From Isoetes taiwanensis (Eukaryota; Streptophyta; Lycopodiopsida; Isoetales; Isoetaceae), in the NCBI GenBank assembly GCA_021234155.1, contig JAJEKV010000475.1, forward strand, positions 62,001-126,000: 64,000 nucleotides of DNA, read 5' to 3'. The position numbers were made by a program, and so were the translations under genes. The notes below the pieces were generated by a model. That model had not been told where the DNA came from, did no database searches, and worked only from the letters and a program-made list of their open reading frames with translations. Positions 11,345 to 23,089 of the stretch are shown here, one piece after another. The stretch's first letter is position 1. The number at the start of each line of letters is the position of its first letter.

Positions 11345-12080
11345 AAGATGGAAGAGGGTGCAACCCGAAATAACTGCACCCGAAATAACTGCACCCTCTT
11401 CCTCTTCCCCCGCGACCCATTCATCCATTCATTCTTTCTCTGTTCTGTTTTTTCATTCCTTCTCTAGAGCTCTGCCCTTGGCGATCCTTCCAATCTCTCA
11501 ATTAGGCGTCTTCTTATGACAAAGCCCGGTCGACGGATCGACGCATCTAGCCGGAGGTTTTTCGCGTGATTTGAGTGTTCGGCGGCGCATTCTTGCCTAA
11601 GATGAAAGTGAGGTTCTTCTCTGTAAGTTTATAGCTTTTTTATTGCTTCTTTTTAGTTTTTAGTAAGTCCTTTCTTGCACTCTTACTTATATTCTTTTTA
11701 TCGAGGAGGTTCTTACTATCCCCTGTTTTCAATTTCGGCCAGAAATAAATCCCTATTCTGGCTTTGCAAACACACGTTCAAACATGGAATCAAACACGGG
11801 GGAGCTTCCTGCGCATCCGAGCAAATCTACCAGGTTTACTTTTTTAATATGTTCTCTTTTTTGTCTCCCTTTGTTTCACTCTATTTCACATCTTTGCATT
11901 TTTTACATTTTTGCTTTTATTTTGTTTTCGTTTTGTTTTTTCTTGTTCTTAGTTTTTGTTTAATTGAATACCTTATGCAGGCATAAGTAAGACTAGTGCT
12001 AAGACTAGTGGCAATGAACCGAACTTGGAATCCTCAGAGACAGGTGATAGGAAGAAAAAAACTTCTGAGCGATAGCAAGA
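11345..12080 (+). other. Possible 5-prime region of a spliced gene
   Basis: An 18-bp tandem duplication (CCCGAAATAACTGCA) at 11366-11400 precedes a pyrimidine-rich leader. An ATG at 11602 is followed by a GTAAGT donor at about 11621. A later candidate exon ends in ACCAG before GTTTAC at 11831, with a TTATGCAG acceptor at about 11980. A Ser/Thr-rich frame then follows to about 12074. Splice signals are good but the coding evidence is weak. It may be the start of the decayed locus that ends near 18.8 kb. Confidence 0.25.
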
Positions 12081-12530
12081 ACATTACTATGAATGATTCT
12101 GAAATTGCAAAACTTTCTATGAATGTTTCATAAACAGAACTTAACTATGAATGAATGTTTTAACTATGATCTAAGAAAGCGATTTGCTTTCTGACAAATG
12201 CAAATCTTTCTAACTCACCAGAATATCCTTCCTTGCAGGAATGGTGCGGACTACACTTTCGGCTTTCTCGACTCACGAAGTCGAGAATGCCTCGGTTACC
12301 AACAATCCGGGGAAGTACAAGCCTTCTTTCGATTTCGCGAGTCGAGAATTTCTCAACTTCGCGGCGAGCGAGGGAGTGTACACACGGATTATTGGCTGGT
12401 TGAGGCAATCTCGAATCATGAGTCGAGAATGCAGACAGCTACCCAAAGACTATCTAGTCCTCGAAAGCCATGTCATACTACACCAATGGCTGCATGTGTC
12501 GGTCATGAGTGCCTCTACCCAGTCCGAGCC

Positions 12531-13440
12531 ACTCCCCTTCGAACCATCTTCGTCGAATATTGCGAAGGGGACTGGCTCCGACTGGGTGGAGGCCTCGATA
12601 ACCAGGGGCGTCTTTATGTACGGAGTCGAGAAGACCAGCTAGTCGAGAATCTCGATTCATTCTTGTGTGTCTTGTCCAGCTGTGAGCGGTCTTAGCCACT
12701 CTCCTTCAAATTATCTTCCTCGGTATTGCGAAGGGAAGTATACGGCTATGCCTTTCTGGTTCAAACCCGGGGGGGCTTTCGACATGTTTTTCGTGCATTC
12801 TCGACTGCAAAGTCGAGAATCCCTTAAACGACCAATTATCCTATATGCGGTGGTAGGTTCCCTCGACCGGTCGAGCCACTCTCCTTGAACCATCTTCCTC
12901 GAATATTGCGAGGAGGGGCTCTGACCGGGGTGGAGGCATCCTTAAGGCCTAACCACCCAATAAGACTTCGAAATGCATCATGGCATTCTTGACTCGCCCA
13001 ATAAGACTTCGATAGTAAAGGGGGTTGCCGTTCTTTGGGGTGATCATTCTTGATTTCACGATTTCTTGAATGCCTTAACCCTTAGGTACAAAGTTTACTC
13101 GGTAATACCTCTGCGTATTTTATGGACCGGGTTCGAAAAAAGGCATCCCTTTCGGGACATTTGGCACTACGATGAATCCCCTTGACATCAAGCCTGCACC
13201 GGGGATACTACGACTAAGGCATTCTCGGTCGAGAATGCGGGGCATCAAGGCATCAAGCCATCAACCTTTGGGATTCTCGACTTTTGAGTCGAAGAATCCC
13301 TTACCCATCAATTCTCTGTGCCTCTAGTCCTAGGTTTTAGTCTAGGTGCCTCTATCTGCTCGGAGAGACACTCTCCTTGAACCATCTTCCTCGAATATTG
13401 CAAGGGGGGGTGGCGGACCGGGTGGGAACCCTGGGACAAC
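12531..13440. repeat. Four copies of a roughly 60-bp unit with CCTCGAATATTGCGAGG
   Basis: Units start at about 12533, 12703, 12875 and 13368. Each reads CACTCTCCTTxAACCATCTT, then CCTCGAATATTGCGAGG (itself a small hairpin), then GGGGCTCxGACCGGGTGGA-like sequence. Spacing is irregular. No coding role was recognised. Confidence 0.65.
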
Positions 13441-13490
13441 CACCGAGGGGATGCATTTGGCTTTGCATCCCTAAGGCCCTAGACCTAGCA

Positions 13491-16400
13491 TTATCTATAC
13501 ACAACTAGCATGCTTAATGGATACTTTCGGACCGATGCTTCTAAACGAATGGAAGGCATTCCAAGCAAAAATCTGACGGATGAAAGCGTTGCTCGAGCTA
13601 CTCTCCGATCCATTGTTTCCGCGTGCCCGGCATCTCTCAACCCGGAGTATATTTCATCTCTCGTATTTGAAATATCTTCGGACAAGGAAACAATAAATCA
13701 GCTGAACTTTCGGCGGTTCCATGTTCTATACACATCTGGCATGTTGTACACACAATGAAACAGGAATCTCTGAAACTCACCTCTTCTCGCAAGAACTCCT
13801 TGGGCCATTGTATCCACGGATCCCGCAGCCTCACCGAGAGTCTTCGCTTCTTACATTGGCCTTATCAACAATGCATCCCCATCAAATACTTGTATCAGCG
13901 ATTCTCACAGATCCCTCTTCCATGGCAATAACGGTGAAGTGTTCCCGTGTCTTGCGGCTCATATCCGGCTTGCTACCTTAGCCCGTGCACATCGATCAAA
14001 TCAACTATTTGCAAAAGACACTTTGATTAGAAATGAGAGAGAGTAAGGCGCTGTTAGGAGCTTACAACGTCGTGGCGCCATCCGTGAACTCGCGAGCAAT
14101 CGATCTCCGCCTCCGGCCGGGTCAGGCCATTGCCGAATAAAGCGTCAGGAAATCTCCACCACGCTCACTAAGTCACGGAAGTGAATGAATTTGGAATTGG
14201 TGTTTGGGCGAGGGCTAAAGCTGGCCGTGTTGTACCTTTAGCCAGCTTTATTTCCTTGAATGATTGTGTGTCCTTAATTTCAAATTTAAGAACACGCCCG
14301 ACCTTTTTACGATGCAGTCCTAAAACCTTAAAGAAGAGGCGGAAGAGGCTCAATTTACAAGGGAATTCGAGCAGGTAAGAAGATAGGGGCATCAGGATAT
14401 GGCGACTCCATTGAAGAAGCGGAGTCTTGCGGAGCGAAACTGGTTCAAAGCGGCACCAAGAAAAGAAAGATGATGACTCGGATGGCGTTCGGTTTGTGTT
14501 GGTCCGGGATACCTTTACTGATCCATCCTTACGTCTTGCGGCATTCACTTGAGGAGATGCTAGTGATCACCGGGCGAACTCCGTTCTTCATTATCGAGGG
14601 ATTGGAAATGAGCTACTTGATACACTAGCCGGATAAGGAGGCGGTACCCTAACATCGAGGGAGCTTGGAATGGAGATATCGGGGGTGAGGGAGAAGTGTT
14701 CAACAGGGAGCTTCGTCGGCGTGCTCGGCGATTATCGAGGATATTTGTAGATTGAAGAAAAACTCCCGGACAGGAATGCCCGGATGAGGCATATGCCGGT
14801 ACCAGGGAGGATTCGGGATCTTTGAAAGATGAGGAAGATATGGTCGACTCCCAATTCTTGGATCGAGGATAAGGCGATTAGGAAATCACGAGAGGGGCCG
14901 AAGATGGAAGCGGCTGGCACCGGTATTATCCATTGGGGATATCACACAAAAGGCGGGCTGCTGAACATCGGGCCTTTGAAGGTTTGCTTACGGGAGATGC
15001 CGTCTTGTTCAACCCGCGTTGAATTTAATCCGGCACATATCTTTGGAGATTCGAACTGATGGTGCGGCATCACATTGTGGATCAATGCTGGCGGATGTCA
15101 TACCATTCAGCCAGTCGGCGGTGAGTTGTTAATTTGGAAGTCGAGGAAGACCACGAAGGGAAAAGGCGTCGGGTTTTTGGGTTGTGGGATGACCAACATT
15201 TAGTGAGGGCTGACGCCAAGTATTGCGGACGGAAAAGGAAATGCCGCAAAGGATCAAGGACAGATATTCCAAGCGCGAGTGCAGAAGTTCTTTCGTGGAC
15301 CGCCACCAACGAGCTTCGCCGGCATTAGCCAACTGCCCGAACAATAGCAGCAAGTGCCGGCTACATAAGGTAAATTACTATCCTACGATTGAGGGGTTTC
15401 GACTTCGCGGTCGAGAAAGCCCCCACTCTGCTTTCCGTGTTTTCTGCAGGGTATCTCGACTCGCGGGTGAAAGCGAAGGAACCTGCAATCGAGAAGATCG
15501 CGGCTTTTCTCGACTTCGCTGGTGGCATGAAGAAATAAAAGAAAGGTAAATTATTGTCTCGATTAGGGGGTTTCGACTCGCTGAGTGAAAGCCCCATATC
15601 TTTTTAGTGTTTCTAAGGGTATCGACTTCGCTGAAAGGGCGAAAGCGGAGGAACCGCGAGGAAATATCTCGAGAAGATAAGGGGCTTTCTCGACTTCGCG
15701 AGTCGAGAAACCAGAAAGTAAAGATTGAAGGGACTTTCTTTCGACTCATGAGTCGAAAGCGAAGAAATCATGGGAAAAGCGGTATGAAGGGGCTTTCGGC
15801 TCAGCAGGCCGAGAAAGTCCCATACATCTCGCCTTCTGTGCTCCTCGACTTTCTCTCGACTGGCGAGAGGATACCTAGGGCAAAAAGAGAACATTAGAGA
15901 TAAATGGTTGGGGTGAAAAGCATCGAGCCTTCCCATCCTTTCTTCCCTTGCCTCGCCGGGCAATGTAAACTTGGATTTATTTCCTAAGTTGCATCGTTAG
16001 AAGAGGCGAGCAAACAAGGATTTGGGAATGCCCGGTGCTTTCACTCAACGTCACTCTCCTTCTATGTTCTCTCCTCCTAATAATTATTCTCGACTTGCGA
16101 GTGAAGAAAGTCCCTTGAATGTTCTCCTTTTCGTGCTCTCCTCGACTTTCTTGACTCGGTCGAAAACCCGTGGTAATAGAGAGAACATTAGAGATTAATG
16201 GTTGAAGGTGAAAGCATCAAACCTTCCCAATCTTTCTTCCACCACCTTGTCGCTTAGTTTATATCCTATGTTGCATCGTTCAAGAGGCGTGAAAGCAAAG
16301 ATTTGGGAATCGCGTGATGCTTTCGCTCACGGCCTTGACTCTCCTTCTATGTTTTCTCCTCTCACGTGGTTATTCTCGACTCGCGAGTGAGAAACCCCAT

Positions 16401-16900
16401 CCTTCTATTTATTTTTCTTCGGGTGTTAGGAGATACTTTCATGCTCGACATTGTGACATTTACTAAATGCGCCCGTATCGACGGATCGCCTGCGGCTTTC
16501 GGCAGCGATTGGAAAGCATTGGGTTGTCCTCGATCCTAAAAGGAAACAGGGGCCCTGCCGATAAGTGGAAGACCTTGAGAAACTCTGAGATATGTTCTTC
16601 TTGGAAGGCGGGAAGATGATGAGGGAGAGGATGAAGGCGAAGAAGAAGAGAACACCAAGAAAGGTTAAGGGGGAATCCCTCTCCGGACCAATATGACCTC
16701 ATTCTTAGCGGTGATGCGGAAGAAATGGGTGAGATATGGGCTCAATGGACAAAGAGGCAAGGCGGAAGGGCAGCCGGTGGAAGTGCCAACGGGGCGGACC
16801 CAAAGTTGTTCGACAAGCAATTCATGAAAAGGATCTGAGGGCACGGCCGGACAAGGAAATGCTTGATCTAGAAAGCGGGAATCTGGATGGAACAATCCTG
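13491..16900. other. Decayed, formerly multi-exon region, product unknown
   Basis: Several short frames on the plus strand (for example 14396-14548 with LKKRSLAERNWFKAAPRKE, and 15134-15350) are separated by intron-like stretches. These begin GTAAATTA (15369, 15546) and contain CTCGACT palindromes. No frame is long and no family was recognised. Two copies of a roughly 130-bp foldback repeat lie at 15912-16045 and 16206-16325. The higher GC content than in the neighbouring DNA and the continuous decay suggest an old gene or element reaching to 18.8 kb. Confidence 0.3.
15912..16325. repeat. Two copies of a roughly 130-bp foldback repeat
   Basis: Each copy begins with GTGAAAGCATC and TTCCCAATCTTTC and ends with AAAGATTTGGGAAT and GATGCTTTCAC, so the ends can pair. 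Copies are at about 15912-16045 and 16206-16325. A third copy is 24 kb away at 40370-40500, and a weaker half copy lies near 39320-39400. No coding capacity. This is a small non-autonomous hairpin repeat. Confidence 0.7.
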
Positions 16901-18035
16901 CTAAGGGCGCAAAGGATTATGCCACAATCCTAAAGAGGCTCCGTGCATTGGAAGAAGGCATCACAGAAGTTTTGCAATGTTGCCTCAATGCATGCCATGA
17001 TTTTGATTATTATAAGGAGAAGGTTGCTTTTGATGAGGAAGACATGAAGGAGTTGAACCGTCTATGTCAACCCTACATCAACACCAAGCTAAAGCGTAGC
17101 GTCAAAACCCTCCTTCCACGAGCGTGCTATGGCAGTGAGAGGAAGCTTGGATTGGGGGTGATCCCATTTAAGGCCGGATGATAGCTCCCCTCCATTTACG
17201 TAACCTTGGGACACAAGGGGTTTGGTGGTGCAGGAATTGGGCCCGTGGCACTATTTGCCATCAATATGATCGAAGGCCCACCCTATTTTATGAAAAAAGG
17301 CCGACATTGAGCAATGGTACAAGGCGTGTAATGCGGACATGGCCAAATTTGGATACTTGAGTTTCCTTATCTTTTTTGCATGCGGAACAATCGGACAAAA
17401 TTTGTGTCACAATGGGCGGTGATATTGCTTCACCAACAAGATCTTGTATTCCATATATGAACCGGAACATGAGTGTAGACTTGCTGCCAAGGCAAAGTTT
17501 GCCAATGTAGTTTTGGTTTTGGTTTCAAGATCGTTGCGGTTTGGACAAGTGGTGGTCTAGCGAACACCACTATCTCGACAAGTTCATGATTTCTCAAGAG
17601 CTGATGGAATCCTGGAAGGAATGACGATTTATGGAGGATGTGCCATCGATGGACAAAGTCAGCACTGATGGTGCGACATGTCCAATACATAGAATCCCTA
17701 TCCAGGCCAAAAGTTATCAAGTACTTCATAACCGACTTGGTGAGGAAGATCATATTGTATCTTGAGTGGTACATGAATGGCTGTTCTCTCGGGGGGCTAT
17801 CGTATGGAATGAAACCTATATCCGTGGTTGGAAATAAGGACATGGTTTAAACCATTCGGTCATATCTGGACCTGCTTCATGAGCATTTCAAAGAGAGAAA
17901 GACAAATGGAAGCAGTAAGGACGATGATGACGAAGACAAACCTGACAGCCAGGGAGAGAAAGGTGACGGAGACGACAATGTCCAAGGTTTAGACAACAAC
18001 GCTGCCGAACTAATACTGGAGAGTCTGAGATTGAG

Positions 18036-18165
18036 GTGAGTTCACTTTGCTCTCGGAGTGTTTCTCGACTCGCGAGTCGAGAAACCCTCCGAGTCTTTAG
18101 CTTTTTCTTTTCTCGACTCGTGAGTCGAGAACATGTTTCCTATCTGACGTCTTTCATCATTCCAG
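18036..18165 (+). other. Intron carrying two CTCGACT palindromes
   Basis: The donor is TTGAG/GTGAGT and the acceptor is CATTCCAG/GGACATC. The 130-nt interval contains two near-perfect palindromes (18060-18083 and 18108-18131). Removing it joins an acidic exon to a Ser-rich exon without a stop, which supports the call. Confidence 0.65.
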
Positions 18166-18390
18166 GGACATCGACCGCAACGAATCAGGATCATTGTCAA
18201 TATCACACGAATCTGCTGGCAGTTCACATCACGTGGAGGATACGGGATCCAAGAAAGGCAGTCAAGAGCAAGACAGTGCGGGCAGCAAGAAAGGACCTGA
18301 AAAAATAATGATCCCGCATATGGATCCCGATCAATCAAAAATCTGGTCAGAGCCAAACTCTAAGCGGGATCAGGGCCCACCAAGCCTATA

Positions 18391-18830
18391 ATATTTGGCG
18401 TCAATGGGTATTATCCGCGGTATACCACGATAAAAGGCGTCCACGGAAGCTTAACACCTCGCGGATCCCGACAAAAGCGGGGGTCTAAAATCGGTATCCT
18501 CGACCTAGAGCAAAGGAGATCATTGAGTGGTGCGTGGAACGGGGATTCCAAGTTGCCATATGGTCTTGTATGGCAAAGAAAAATATTGTCAATGTCCTTG
18601 GTGTTCTCGGCCTTCCAGTTTTGATGTTCAAGTTTCCGAGCATGTGTCAGACCTCGATCCAAAGATCACAAAGGACAGGGTTTATGAAGCATACTAGGAC
18701 TTTAACAAACACAACACCACGATCATAGACGACTCCACCTACAAGTGCTATCACTGCTTCGCACAATACAATCATTGTCAAGTTATCGAGCCCAAAAAGA
18801 GTATGAAACGGATAGGTGGTTGTCTTTCAA
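18391..18830 (+). pseudogene. FCP1/NLI-interacting-factor-like HAD phosphatase fragment
   Basis: Three landmarks of the plant FCP1-like (HAD) phosphatase fold appear in order, in shifting frames. IIFGVNGYYPR is at the place of LxxDxNG. PRPRAKEIIEWCVERGF with QVAIWSCMAKKNIVNVL matches the RPxxxxFL...WSSxxxxNV region. TTIIDDSTYKCYH matches the IIDDSPYK motif. Family knowledge: the first Asp of DxD/DxN is the nucleophile; here it is Gly, so the enzyme would be dead even without the frameshifts and the stop after VYEAY. The calls are from motif reading only. Confidence 0.55.
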
Positions 18831-19709
18831 GCCTCGTTCTGTCTTGGCGGAATCCTCGTTTGCTATACTTGTGGCCAGTGCGATTAGGAACTATCCGCAC
18901 CTCAGGAGGTCGATCCAGAGCCAGCGATCATGGTGCTATGGACGACAAATATTTTTGGTGATCAAGAAGAGTGACCTCTCGCTTTTATATGGTCAAATTG
19001 TATGAATCTCAGAAAAAACGTGAAGAAATGTGCTATATTTTGTAATGAATATACTTGTACATTGAGGTTTATTTGGCTTTCTGCCTCATGATGTCGAAAG
19101 ACATCTTATCTGATGATGAAACCATTTGTATGTTTGTTTGTGTGATTGGAGTGCGACCATAATCTATAATGATAATGATTGTACATTTTGGGTTTCATGG
19201 GCCTTTCTCGACTTCGAGTCGAAAGGCCTTCTCGTGGACGAAACCATTTGTATGCTTCGGTGTGTGATTGGATGCAACCATATTCTAATGAGAATGGTTG
19301 TACTTTTTGACTTTTCAGGGAACTCGAGAAAGGAAACTACTTGCCACGTGAATGGATGGAGTTATATGGAATGAATGTTCTCCATTGTATTTTGAATTCA
19401 CCATTCTTTTTCTTCGTTTTGACTAATGATACCGTAATTGTTAATCGCCTCTCCTTGCTCGAGTGTGGTTGTGCACGTGATCCCGTGACCAAAGACCGCC
19501 AGATCCCCAAGGTTCCGAGCATCATACAGACCGGCTCAAGTGGCAATGATCCCGCTTAAGGCGGCGGCAGATACCGTTCGGCACAGATCATCTCGCCTAC
19601 CTCTTGCAATTCGCTTTGAATAAGGTTGCTCGCGGAGCGCCATACATACACGGATAAAGAAGGCGGGGAAGAAATTTGAGGCACCCGTAGCTAAAGCATC
19701 TCGGCAAAG

Positions 19710-20215
19710 CATTGCATAACATCACGGGCGAGGATAGGGTCTACGTGCGTCCACGTATTTTATCGCCCGTAGGAAAAAAAAAAAAATTTCCACGTGACGC
19801 GGAAAGCTTCGCGGGCGATCGCCAAAAGTTTTTCGCGACGCAGCGAATTGTGAAAAGCGTCTGCGACGCCAAAAAAACTCAAGCAGCGAAACCTCAGACA
19901 AGCGTGACGCGAAAGTATTTTTCGATAATGCGATATTAAAAGAATTCGCGACGTTGTGAAAAAAAAAAAAAAATTTTAAAAACAAAATTTTTTCGCTGTC
20001 ACAAGATTCTTAGCCAGGATGGCGACGCCGAAATACTTTTCGCATGCAGCGATACAGAAGGTTTCGGCGTGCAGCGAGGAAAAAAACGTTTCTCGTCGAC
20101 GTTTTTCCTTTGCCAGACGTTTAAAAATTTTTCCAGCGACGCACGGCTTTCCGCGTTGTTTTGGCGTACGAAATCTACCTTCCGACGGAGTTTTTTTTCT
20201 TTGGTATTTTTATGT
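19710..20215. other. CpG-dense stretch without clear gene
   Basis: In contrast to its neighbours this half kilobase is packed with CpG in motifs such as GCGACGC, TTTTTCGCGACG and GCGATCGCC, separated by long A or T runs. The overlapping short frames have no recognisable domain and unusual composition. It could be a young insertion that has not yet lost its CpGs, an unmethylated regulatory island, or foreign DNA. Confidence 0.4.
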
Positions 20216-23070
20216 TTTTATCACGGCAAATATGTGTCAGATTACAATTCATAATTATTAAAATTATAAAACATACACGTATTGAACCTATCCTCGCCAC
20301 GGAGGTTGGGGAAGAAGCATATTAGATGAAAATTTTGCGGGAGGAGAGGGAGAAGTCGGGTGGAGCCGAGGTCAACCTGGTGGCTCGAGGCACCTCCCTC
20401 GTGAGGCATTCCACACTCTTGAGTTGCCCCAAGGTTTCTGTGATGGCATGCAAGAAGCCTTAAAGTTAATCCCCTAAGGTGGACCACCTACCACGCGATG
20501 ATGTAACCGTAGTGACACGTTAAAGGCGCCATGGTCTGCAGGTAAGATGTAAAATACATTGTACCTATTCAATTTATTAATAGAAATTCTTTTCAACTAC
20601 AACTTTGGTTTAATCTTTAATGAATTTCCTTTGTTTGAGTTGCATTGTTCTTGTTCTCATTATCCGAGAAAATGAAGAAAGCTTGATGCACACTCAATGT
20701 ACATAAAAATTAATTATGGATGTTTGGTCGGGTGCTCCTTTTTGTGTAAAATAACAGGGTTCCGAAAAAAAATGGGAATGGAATGAGACCCACTTTAATT
20801 AAATAGTGCTTATAGGTTATTTTTTCGTATATATTCTTTGTGCATAAGATGTCTTAGACTTCCACTGCATATTTACTTGAGTTGAAGTTGTTTTGGTGAT
20901 TTTTATATATACCATTGTGTTAGTATTTTTTTCATTTTAAACCCAGGCACATCTTTGAGAAATGCTAGTCTTAATAATTGTATAAATTGAATATCGAGAG
21001 CAATATGTTGTATACGATTTGATAAGTCTCATATAGTCATCTGGTGCACTCTATAAAGATTATATTTGAGGTTTGTGCTAGTGCGGCTTCTTTTTGCGCG
21101 TCTATGCATAAAATTGTTTCAACGATCTTTTATCTCTCGCATCCAAGGGTCAATGCAGTGATTTCCATCCCAACAAAGAAATATCTTGCCACTCAAATTC
21201 TTTCACTCTTGATTTGCTTCAAGATCATTCTCAAAATGTTGGTTCTCTTTAATCCAATCCAATACGCATCCCATGTGCTCTTTATTTGATATGTGACTTG
21301 ACAATAACTGCCCATTGTAGTAGTGATGGACATGATACAACTTTCTTTTTCCCATCAACTCTTAAACTTTCTTGCTGACATTTAACTTCATTTTAACAAT
21401 TATGACAGCCTTTTAACAATTATGACAATTGAGCATTATTTTTGCAAAGAGGAATTAAAGGAGGTACAATTCTCAACTCTTGCAAGGTCTCCGAAATGAT
21501 CTGTAAGGTGAATATTTTTGAAAATTCAAGAGCCTCCAAATTTTCATCTTCCTTTGCCTTTTTGCTTGATGTCTCGTTGCCTTTTGGCTCTTTAAGTTTT
21601 GAAGTGCTAACATTTACTTCAGGTGTCATGCCCCCCAATTTCATGCATTTTGTTGAGAAGATGAGTATGTCCTTCATTATTCCCCTTCATCAGTCTCATG
21701 GCCTGCACCTCTTGAGCTTCTTCAAAATCCATGGTTTTTTTTATACCTTGATATCCATAACACCATTGTCATTAGTGTCTGCCATTCGTGTCTGAATCAC
21801 TCATTTTTTTTATTTGTATTTTTGAATGCCTCTTGGGCTCCTTCTCCAAGAACTTGTAAACAAGGTGTGTTGCACTTTTTCTCGCCTCTACCATGCCACC
21901 AATATGCTGTAAAGTATTGATTAGCATAATATTTATGCATACCTTATATGTGTTAAAAACATACCTTGGCACTTATGTCCGCAGTGATGGAAACTAAAAC
22001 AAAGCAATAGAAATGAAACATAGACAAAGCATTCTTATGTCTGTGGCAATAGACAAAGCAATAGAAATGAAACATTGTAGAAAATAGAGTTTAAAGACAT
22101 AGTAGAAGACAGGATTTGATACATATCTTTCCACAAATAACAATACCTTCAACAAATAGCAATATGTGTACAACAATTACAAGGAGCGCATATCTCATTT
22201 AGAATATGCTCTGTTCTGAACTAGTATGCTCTGTTCTAGAACTATTATAGAAGCCCCCTTTTGTTTCCTCCCCTTTCTTTTCTGCATATATCTGGCCTGG
22301 CTTTGTAGTCTTTTTTTTTTTTTATAAATACATGCGTCACCTTCTATATGCTTTCTTAGGATTTGTTACGGCAATCTTTCAAGTATTTTTGCAAGAAAAA
22401 AACATTTCTTTCAATGAAACGGATCGCTGGCCCTTTGCTAATCAATCATCATGATAAAAGATCAACATGCAAGAGGCATTCTAAGCGGATGAATTTGCCA
22501 ACTCTAAGCGAGAGGCATTCTTTTGCATCACAAGAGAGGCATTTGTTGATGGATAACCCTAATAGGCACGGGCATTCTAACCCAGTAATGCATGTTTTAA
22601 GATCTATTTTTAAAATGTTACTAACCCTAAAAGATGCAAGCCGCCAAAGGGCAGTATTTGCCCATCGGCCGTCTCACAGATGGAATTCTAAGCTGCATGC
22701 CATTCGGCCGGCTGGTGGATAACCTAAATGGCAAGGCATTCTAAATTAGTCGGCGCCACTCTAGCCTATTTCAAAAATGTTACTCACCTTAAAAAAAGCA
22801 ATGCTGACTTGATTAAATGACCGGCCATCTCCAAAGGCCCAAACTTGTGTTCTTGTTTACATTCCTTCAACCGAACAAAGTCAATTGTTATGACAAACTG
22901 AAATATTACTTTAACGGTTTTTATCTATCAAAATATTCCTTTTGCTTCTTATGTATATTGATAACTAATGGTGATTTGGCGTTGCTGGGTATAAGTTAAA
23001 TCTATATGGACGAAAACCTATTCATTCGGACTCCTTTTCATAAATCTAATATGAGAGAAACCAAGCCTGG
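20216..23070. other. Intergenic, AT-rich; weak minus-strand coding remnant
   Basis: No firm gene. A minus-strand frame at 21420-21677 (KLKEPKGNETSSKKAKEDEN) and another at 21772-21972 (VEARKSATHLVYKFLEKEPK) have hydrophilic, protein-like composition and might be pieces of a transposon protein. Neither has a domain I recognise. The rest is low-complexity DNA. Confidence 0.3.
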
Positions 23071-23089
23071 CATTGCTGATCTTTAGAGG

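Larger units (their letters stand above)
16900..18830 (+). pseudogene. Decayed gene ending in an FCP1/NLI-type phosphatase remnant
   Basis: Coding pieces follow one another on the plus strand. The first is 16948-17181 (EEGITEVLQCCLNACHDFDY). The next, about 17200-17400, contains GGAGIGPVALFAINMIEGPP and reads on to FGYLSFLIFFACGTIGQN. Then 17638-18035 is broken by one TAA at 17848 and ends in an acidic Asp/Glu/Lys linker. A GT-AG intron (18036-18165) with two palindromes follows, and then a Ser-rich exon to 18391. Splicing this intron keeps the frame open. After a one-base shift the phosphatase-like part follows (separate entry). The N-terminal parts match nothing I know. The locus has at least four breaks and is surely inactive. 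Confidence 0.5.
12265..19230. repeat. Cluster of about 20 short palindromes, core CTCGACTCGCGAGTCGAG
   Basis: Imperfect palindromes built on CTCGACT...AGTCGAG occur near 12265, 12411, 12797, 13223, 13271, 15397, 15684, 15739, 15790, 16086, 16372, 18060, 18108 and 19205, with further degraded copies. Many are flanked by GGGG/CCCC or TTT/AAA, which lengthens the stem to about 30 bp. At least two lie inside a clear GT-AG intron (18036-18165). They do not occur elsewhere in the window. Possible roles are intronic RNA hairpins or a miniature hairpin repeat that multiplied locally. Confidence 0.8.

Noticed and set aside
12265-19230. CRISPR-like array from the repeated palindromes
   Set aside because: Spacing is irregular, copies vary, no cas genes, and the genome is eukaryotic.
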